Part shown: in pieces, positions 58,947-64,000 of the stretch
How the letters are laid out: each line of letters starts with the position of its first letter
How positions within the stretch are numbered: position 1 is the first letter of the stretch
Assembly: GCF_016865585.1 (NCBI RefSeq)
Contig: NZ_JAESND010000001.1
Span: forward strand, 930,001-994,000
Direction of reading: 5' to 3'
DNA: 64,000 bases
Origin: Jeongeupia naejangsanensis
GTDB taxonomy: Bacteria; Pseudomonadota; Gammaproteobacteria; Burkholderiales; Chitinibacteraceae
Notes under the pieces: model-generated
Seen by the model: only the letters and a program-made list of their open reading frames with translations
Databases searched by the model: none
What the model was told of the DNA's origin: nothing
Position numbers and translations under genes: made by a program

Positions 58947-60035
58947 TTACAACGCGGCGTAGACCCGATGGATCTGACCGGCGACTGCGTGCCAGTCGTA
59001 TTCGCGACGAACACGATCAGCCCAGTCACTCCAGCGCCGATTTGATCGGGCAAAGTGCGTGATCCGCGCCGCCAGTGCATCGACGTCCCCGAGCGGGAAG
59101 TAGCTTTCGTCCGGCAGCTGGATTTCGACGTGCGGCTCGATGTCGCTGACGATGGCCGGCGCACCAAGGCTCAGCGCTTCGAGCAAAGCGATCGGCAGCC
59201 CTTCGTGCGACGACGGCAGCACGAAGACGCCGCAATGCGCATAGAGGCTGGCGAGTTCGGTGGCGGTCTTGCGGCCGAGAAAAACGATGTCGTCGCCGGT
59301 GCGTTCGAGCACCGATGCCGAGTATTCGTCGTCGTGGTCGGCCGCGCCGGCAAAGGCGAGCTTCCATCCCGGCGGTGGCTGGCGCAGGAAGGCGTCGATC
59401 AGGTCGTGGTGGCGCTTTTCCGGCACGAAGCGGCCGACATGCAGAATGTAACGCCCGGCCTCGAGTCCCATCGCCGGCAGCAGAGCGGCGTCGCCGCTGC
59501 CTTCAGGAAACGCGGTGACGCCGTTCGGGATCAGCACGGCCTCCTTGCCGAAACCCGTACCGATCCATCGGCGCAATTGCTGCGAGATCACGATGACCCG
59601 GTGTGCGCCGAGCACGCCGAAGCGTTCGGCGGTACGCAGGAACAGCCGCGCGCCGCGCCCCCATTTCTGCCGCTGGTAGTCCTGGCCGTGATGCGTCATC
59701 ACCACCTTCATGCCCAGCAGTCGCGCCAGCGGAACGAAGAACGACGGGCCGATCGCATGGAAATGGATCACCCGGTTGCGGTGCCATGCCGCGGCAAACA
59801 CCGCGAGCAGTGTATGTACCAGCGTTTCGGTCGATTTGCCGACCGGTGACCAGAGCCGGCAAAAGCGCACGCCTTGCCAGCGGTCTTCCGTCACGTGACG
59901 CATGTACGGTGCACGCACGTAGACCGTGACCTCGGCCCCCTGGCTCGCCAGCAACGGCGCCAGCGATTCGACGTGGCGCTCGACCCCGCCCTGCACGTCC
60001 GGAAAACCGCGCAATCCCACAATGGCCACCTTCAT
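58947..60035 (-). CDS. Glycosyltransferase, GT-B fold (GT4-type)
   Basis: 362-residue retaining glycosyltransferase. N-terminal acceptor domain starts MKVAIVGLRGFPDVQGGVER with the glycine-rich loop; the donor domain carries VGRFVPEKRHHDLIDAF and the E-x7-E nucleotide-sugar motif in SSHEGLPIALLEALSLG. Cytoplasmic or inner-face enzyme in surface polysaccharide assembly; sugar and acceptor unknown. Last gene of the visible cluster, overlapping the next glycosyltransferase by 4 bp and ended by a strong terminator. Confidence 0.92.
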   Translation of the reverse strand: MKVAIVGLRGFPDVQGGVERHVESLAPLLASQGAEVTVYVRAPYMRHVTEDRWQGVRFCRLWSPVGKSTETLVHTLLAVFAAAWHRNRVIHFHAIGPSFFVPLARLLGMKVVMTHHGQDYQRQKWGRGARLFLRTAERFGVLGAHRVIVISQQLRRWIGTGFGKEAVLIPNGVTAFPEGSGDAALLPAMGLEAGRYILHVGRFVPEKRHHDLIDAFLRQPPPGWKLAFAGAADHDDEYSASVLERTGDDIVFLGRKTATELASLYAHCGVFVLPSSHEGLPIALLEALSLGAPAIVSDIEPHVEIQLPDESYFPLGDVDALAARITHFARSNRRWSDWADRVRREYDWHAVAGQIHRVYAAL

Positions 60036-61297
60036 GCTGCGTACTCCATTTCGCGCGTCGCTTCCCCGCTATCCAGTTTCACACCGATATCCCGATAAAC
60101 CTGCAACAGCCGTGACACGTGGCGTTCGACGGTAAAGTCCTGCTCGGCCCACGCCCGCGCCATACGGCCTTGGTCGGCGACATCGGCGTCGTCCATCCGG
60201 GCGTACTCGCGCAGCACACGTGCCAGGTCGTCACTGTTGCCGCTTTCGAACACCGCACCGGTCTCGCCCGGACGGATCAGCTCCGGAATGCCGCCGATGG
60301 CCGCGCCGATGGCCGGCTTGCCACAGGCGTAGGCTTCGATGATGGTCAGCGGCGCATTTTCGTAGCACTCCGACGCCAGCACGATCGCGCGGCTGTCGCG
60401 GACCAGTTGCCACAGCGCCTCGCCTTTCTGAAAGCCGCAGAAGCGCACGTTGGCCCCGGTTTCGGCAACGCGTTGCTGCAGCTCGGCCTCAAGCGGGCCG
60501 GTCCCGATCATCCACAGTTCGACCCCGGCCTTGGCTACGGCGTCGACCAGCGTCAGCAGGCCTTTTTCGCGACTGAGCCGACCGAAATAAACGAAGTGCT
60601 GGCCGGGCTGGTACTGCGGCCGCAGCGCGCCGACATCGGCAAAATTGGGCACGTGCGCCAGCGGTGCGCCATCCCATTGCCACTCGCTGAACTTGTTCAT
60701 CAGGAAACGGCTCGGCGAGATCACCCGGTCAACGTGCTTGCGGTACAGACCCAGCGCGTCATGCAGGCTCGACTCGAGGTAGATCAGCCCGCTCAGCGCC
60801 AGCGATCCCTTCATGCAGCGCTTTTCTAGCAGCGCCTTGCGGCCCCGGGAATTGCAGTCCTCGCAGACCTGACCATGCGAGAGCATGCTGTACGCCGGGC
60901 ACAGCAGCTTGAGGTCATGCGCGGTCAGGACCACCGGCACGCCGCAGTCGTGCGCGGCCTTGAGCACCGACGGCGACAGGTGATGGTAGACGTTGTGCGC
61001 GTGCACGACGTCCGGCTTCACTTTCTCGATCAGCCGCCGAAGCTTGGCGGCCGATTCGAACGAGTAAATGATCTTTGCTGCGTGGCGCGCCTTGGTCAGC
61101 GCCCCGTAACCGTGACCGAACTCGATTTCCTCGGCGAAATGATCACCGTAATCGCTCGCCTCATTGCTCGGGTGCTGCATGGCAAAGTCGGCCACGTGCC
61201 AGCCCTGCTCACGCAGCAGCCGCGACTGCTCGAGGTAGACGACGTCGGCGCCGCCGCGGCGATAGTGGTAGTTATTGATGGCCAACAGCGTGGGCAC
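60032..61297 (-). CDS. Glycosyltransferase, GT4-type with Cys-rich insertion
   Basis: 421-residue GT-B enzyme. NNYHYRRGGADVVYLEQ is the acceptor-domain loop, HAHNVYHHLSP and TAHDLKLLCPAYSML the inner motifs, FGRLSREKGLLTLVDA and ASECYENAPLTIIEAYACGKP the donor site. A Cys cluster (CPAYSMLSHGQVCEDC and later KRC) may bind metal, as in a subset of this family. GTG start with GGAGAG upstream. Overlaps the next gene by ATGA; acts in the same polysaccharide pathway. Confidence 0.91.
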   Translation of the reverse strand: MPTLLAINNYHYRRGGADVVYLEQSRLLREQGWHVADFAMQHPSNEASDYGDHFAEEIEFGHGYGALTKARHAAKIIYSFESAAKLRRLIEKVKPDVVHAHNVYHHLSPSVLKAAHDCGVPVVLTAHDLKLLCPAYSMLSHGQVCEDCNSRGRKALLEKRCMKGSLALSGLIYLESSLHDALGLYRKHVDRVISPSRFLMNKFSEWQWDGAPLAHVPNFADVGALRPQYQPGQHFVYFGRLSREKGLLTLVDAVAKAGVELWMIGTGPLEAELQQRVAETGANVRFCGFQKGEALWQLVRDSRAIVLASECYENAPLTIIEAYACGKPAIGAAIGGIPELIRPGETGAVFESGNSDDLARVLREYARMDDADVADQGRMARAWAEQDFTVERHVSRLLQVYRDIGVKLDSGEATREMEYAA

Positions 61298-61322
61298 TTT
61301 GCTCTCCGGTCATATTGTCTTC

Positions 61323-63617
61323 CTAGCGTTGTATCTGCAGCTGTACGTAGACGGTCGGGTCCGAAGCGGCGGCGACGTCGTCGAGTTCGAACGTCAGCAC
61401 ACCGTTCTGCACCGACACCGGCACATTGCGCTGGGCACTGCCATCAAGGCCGAGCACGGTCGCAGTGGCGCCGGTCGCCGCCCCGAGATCAAGCCCCAGC
61501 GCGACCTGCGACGGCGGCATCTTCAGCGGGAAATTGCCAAGCCGGCGCAGCGTCGTCCGGCCTGCGTCGTCGAAGCCCATATTGCTGTTGAGTGCGTCGC
61601 TGCCGAGCATCAGCAGGGCCTTGCCGGTCTGGGCGAGCGGCTGCATGTCGAGCGACGAGAGCACGACCAGCATCGGCGTGTTGATGCGCAGCCGCCGGAA
61701 CACGCCGGTCGGCGCTGCCTCGCCGGCCTGCGGCAGCAGCAGCGCCTGGGTGCGCGGCGTATTCACCGTCATCGTCCGTGCAACGGTATCGGTGACGATC
61801 TGGCCGCCCGGGCTGCGGAAGAAGCCGTCGATCGGACGCGAGTCGTTCAACTGGTCGGCCGGCAGTTGCGAAGCCATGCCGCCCTTCGGCGACGCCGGCA
61901 CCAAGCCGCTGCGGCGCGCGAGGCCGGCCATGGCCAGACTGAAGTTCGACGGCGAATCGACATTGACATTGAGGACGCCGGGCGCATCCAGCGCCGTCGC
62001 CGACGACTCGATGCCGCGCAGCAGGCCGATCTCGCCGTAGCTGTCGGTCACGCCCCAGTACTTGAAGGTTGCCGCATCGTTGGCGCTCTGGCTCAGCACC
62101 AGACGAATCCGCTGTGCGTCCGGACTCAGGTCGCCCCGCCGGTACAGCAGCGCCGTCAGCCGTTCACCGATGACGGAAACCGGGTCGTAGCCGATCGAGT
62201 ACGGTCGCAGTGCCACATTCCAGCCGTCGCTGCGGTCATAGCGCAGTTCGGCCGGGTTGTTGGCGTGCTGGCACAGTGCATCCCAGTCCTGCAGCGCGGC
62301 GTAGGCCGGCATCACAAGGCTGGCTTCGCGCCGCCACTCGCTCCAGAACGGCTGGCCGTATTCGGTGACGGTAAACGGCTTGCCGGCAATGCGGTTCTGC
62401 GCCAGCAGCTGGAAATAGCGCAACCGCGATGCCAGCGAGCTGGTGTTGGCAAGAACGCTGCCCGGGGTGACGAAGGTCGTCGGTTCGCCGTGGTAGGCAT
62501 GCAGGTCGACCCAGTCGAACTGGTTCCGGCTGAGCCAGCCCTGCAGCGACGGGTTGTTGTCATACGAGGTGATCGGGCCGCGATAGCCGAGTTCGCGCAG
62601 CCGCGCGCTCATCCAGCTGGCGGTATCCCGCTCGCGTTCGCTGAAATAGGCGAGCACGTCGGTCATCGCAGGCGAGCTGCTGACCGGATCGGGCAGGGCC
62701 AGCGTATCGTCGGCAATCGCCGAATACGGCTGTCCCCAGACGTCGTCGAACTGGTCCGGGTCGGCGGCATAGCGCTGCGTCAGCCACGCGCGCAGGCCGG
62801 GACGTACCGACAGCGGAATTTTCTGCCCGACCATCGACAGAAAATGCAGCCCGCCCTCGTTGACCTGGATCACGCCGGCGAGTGCGTCGTCGGCCAGCGT
62901 GGTCGCGCCGGTATACGGATTGACACGGCCATACAGGGTCTTGAGCAGATTGAGCCAGTGTTCGCGCGCAGCCGGGTCGACGTGGACGTCCGCCTTCAGC
63001 GTGTACTTGCCGACCCAGCGGTCCGGCTGCACGTCTCCCTTGGCGCCGTTCCACGACGTCATCGCGTCGATGTACCAGTAGATGCCCTGATCCTTCAGCG
63101 CCTTCAGGAGGAAGAAGAAACGGTCGAGCTGCTCGGGGTCGTAATCGAAATCGAGCTTGCGCCCGAACATCAGGGTGGCGTCGGTAAAATGGAAACGCGC
63201 CAGGTTGTACCCGGCCATCCGGAACTGGCGGGCATAGGCCAGCGCCTTGTCGTGATCCGGAAATCCGCCGTACGGGGTACCGAAACCGGCCCCCGCGCAG
63301 CTGAAACGGACACGCCCGGCGTTGTTGACGAAGTGGCCGGCCGCATCGATGCGGATCGGCCCGTCGATTTTCTGCCCCGGAAAAAGGCCGCTGAAATCCA
63401 GTGCACTGCCCGGCTGGATCGCCAGCTCGGGCAGGCTCAGGGTCAGCCAGTCCTGCGGCACGCCGAACACGCCATCCGGGCCGGTGGAAAGTGGCGCAGC
63501 CACGGCGGACGGCAACCAAGAACCGGTCCCCCCCACGCCTGGCTGGCCCTTGCCGCAGCCGAGCAATTGCACCATCGCGAGCACACAGGCTGCCTTGAGG
63601 AACGAGCGCGTCATCAT
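61323..63617 (-). CDS. Lipoprotein glycoside-hydrolase-like protein
   Basis: 764 residues. Signal peptide with lipobox LLGC (Cys21), so anchored to a membrane and facing the periplasm or outside. A TIM-barrel glycosidase-like region (about 85-480) has FVNNAGRVRFSCAGAGFG, GYNLARFHFTDA, acid/base-type Glu in VIQVNEGG and nucleophile-type Glu in FTVTEYGQPFWSEW; a beta-rich region follows to the C-terminus. Resembles clan GH-A enzymes but no numbered family can be assigned by eye. Such hydrolases in polysaccharide clusters trim or release the polymer. ATG overlaps the upstream glycosyltransferase stop; a second ATG (63614) is adjacent. Confidence 0.8.
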   Translation of the reverse strand: MMTRSFLKAACVLAMVQLLGCGKGQPGVGGTGSWLPSAVAAPLSTGPDGVFGVPQDWLTLSLPELAIQPGSALDFSGLFPGQKIDGPIRIDAAGHFVNNAGRVRFSCAGAGFGTPYGGFPDHDKALAYARQFRMAGYNLARFHFTDATLMFGRKLDFDYDPEQLDRFFFLLKALKDQGIYWYIDAMTSWNGAKGDVQPDRWVGKYTLKADVHVDPAAREHWLNLLKTLYGRVNPYTGATTLADDALAGVIQVNEGGLHFLSMVGQKIPLSVRPGLRAWLTQRYAADPDQFDDVWGQPYSAIADDTLALPDPVSSSPAMTDVLAYFSERERDTASWMSARLRELGYRGPITSYDNNPSLQGWLSRNQFDWVDLHAYHGEPTTFVTPGSVLANTSSLASRLRYFQLLAQNRIAGKPFTVTEYGQPFWSEWRREASLVMPAYAALQDWDALCQHANNPAELRYDRSDGWNVALRPYSIGYDPVSVIGERLTALLYRRGDLSPDAQRIRLVLSQSANDAATFKYWGVTDSYGEIGLLRGIESSATALDAPGVLNVNVDSPSNFSLAMAGLARRSGLVPASPKGGMASQLPADQLNDSRPIDGFFRSPGGQIVTDTVARTMTVNTPRTQALLLPQAGEAAPTGVFRRLRINTPMLVVLSSLDMQPLAQTGKALLMLGSDALNSNMGFDDAGRTTLRRLGNFPLKMPPSQVALGLDLGAATGATATVLGLDGSAQRNVPVSVQNGVLTFELDDVAAASDPTVYVQLQIQR

Positions 63618-64000
63618 TGAGCTCCAGCGAGTCGGAAATAGATCGCTGCAACTCCCTCCGCCAGACGAGCGTAGCTGCGATGCTGCTCAATGTAGGCACG
63701 TCCCTCCGCCGCACGCAATCGCGCAACATCAGGCTGATGTAATGCAAAAGTAATTGACTTGACAAACCCTTCCGGCGTGCCGTCGGTCAGCCAGCCGCGG
63801 CTTGAGGCACCGAGGACCACCGCCTGATCGGGTGAATCATTGGCGACGGACGGCATGCCGATCGACAGATATTCGGCAAGTTTGGTCGGCGACGACACGT
63901 CGAACAGGAACCCGCGCGGCACGTAGGACAGCGCCAGATCGCAACCGGCGACCAGCGACCATGCGTGCTCGCTCGGCAACCAGCCGGTAACACGCACCAG
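63614..64000 (-). CDS. Glycosyltransferase, C-terminal part (cut by window edge)
   Basis: The visible 128 or so residues are the donor-sugar half of a GT-B glycosyltransferase: GWLPSEHAWSLVAGCDLALSY, FLFDVSSPTKLAEYLSIGMP (the E-x7-E-like motif region) and a C-terminal helix. The reading frame stays open to the end of the window, so the start and N-terminal domain lie outside. First visible gene of the polysaccharide cluster and coupled to the lipoprotein hydrolase by a 4-bp overlap. Confidence 0.82.
   Translation of the reverse strand: MVRVTGWLPSEHAWSLVAGCDLALSYVPRGFLFDVSSPTKLAEYLSIGMPSVANDSPDQAVVLGASSRGWLTDGTPEGFVKSITFALHQPDVARLRAAEGRAYIEQHRSYARLAEGVAAIYFRLAGAQ

Noticed and set aside
58506-58950. 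Genomic island inserted at tRNA-Ser
   Set aside because: tRNA-Ser is a common integration site, but there is no integrase, no repeat of the tRNA 3' end and no composition break in the window.

Overview
The window is high-G+C, densely coded chromosomal DNA, most likely from a Betaproteobacterium of the order Neisseriales and perhaps a chitin-degrading Chitinibacteraceae/Chromobacteriaceae-type organism. This is an inference from the family resemblance of the proteins, a trifunctional PutA, the RstAB and YbiT orthologues, and a secreted protein with two chitin-binding modules. No phage, transposase, integrase, CRISPR array or rRNA operon was seen. One tRNA gene (tRNA-Ser, anticodon UGA) is present.

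Layout. 0.2-2.3 kb (-): an alkylation-damage operon, ada / DNA-repair-type 2OG oxygenase / alkB, whose Ada lacks its usual AraC DNA-binding domain. 2.5-3.8 kb (+): secreted tandem-CBM5/12 plus SUMF1-like protein. 3.9-5.6 kb (-): leuA. 5.9-10.6 kb (+): kdpFABC, preceded by an overlapping 30-residue membrane microprotein. 10.7-12.3 kb (-): exported serine hydrolase. 12.8-16.7 kb (+): putA with PutA-type GTTGCA operators upstream. 16.9-22.0 kb (+): branched-chain amino-acid ABC transporter livJHMGF, then an EamA-type exporter. 23.3-24.2 kb (+): LysR regulator. 24.2-28.7 kb (-): a compact five-gene operon of unknown purpose (membrane-bound nucleotidyltransferase, GNAT, periplasmic M20 hydrolase, isochorismatase-like hydrolase, DUF6671-like protein). 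29.0-32.0 kb (+): rRNA pseudouridine synthase and rstAB; 32.1-32.9 kb (-): MipA/OmpV porin-like protein. 33.1-36.5 kb: alpha/beta hydrolase, EF-G-like GTPase and an orphan hypothetical. 36.7-39.7 kb (-): xseB-ispA-dxs isoprenoid cluster. 39.8-41.6 kb (-): JmjC/cupin hydroxylase plus a serine hydrolase. 41.8-45.6 kb: a GlmS paralogue with a dead glutaminase domain, a MocR regulator and a DUF2917-like protein. 45.8-49.6 kb (+): chemoreceptor and MHYT-GGDEF-EAL protein. 49.6-55.6 kb (-): second EamA exporter, nadC, phosphomannomutase, YheT-like hydrolase, YbiT. 55.7-58.6 kb (+): aminotransferase, PilZ-like protein, tRNA-Ser. 58.9-64.0 kb (-): exopolysaccharide-type cluster with two complete glycosyltransferases, a lipoprotein glycoside hydrolase and a third glycosyltransferase cut by the window edge.

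How it fits together. Most of the window is housekeeping or nutrient handling: K+ uptake, proline oxidation and branched-chain amino-acid import, leucine, NAD and isoprenoid synthesis. The accessory material most worth attention is (i) the five-gene nucleotidyltransferase operon at 24.2-28.7 kb, (ii) the GlmS-like protein that keeps its sugar-isomerase residues but has lost the glutaminase ones, (iii) the Cys-free SUMF1/CBM protein, and (iv) candidate c-di-GMP effectors near the exopolysaccharide genes.
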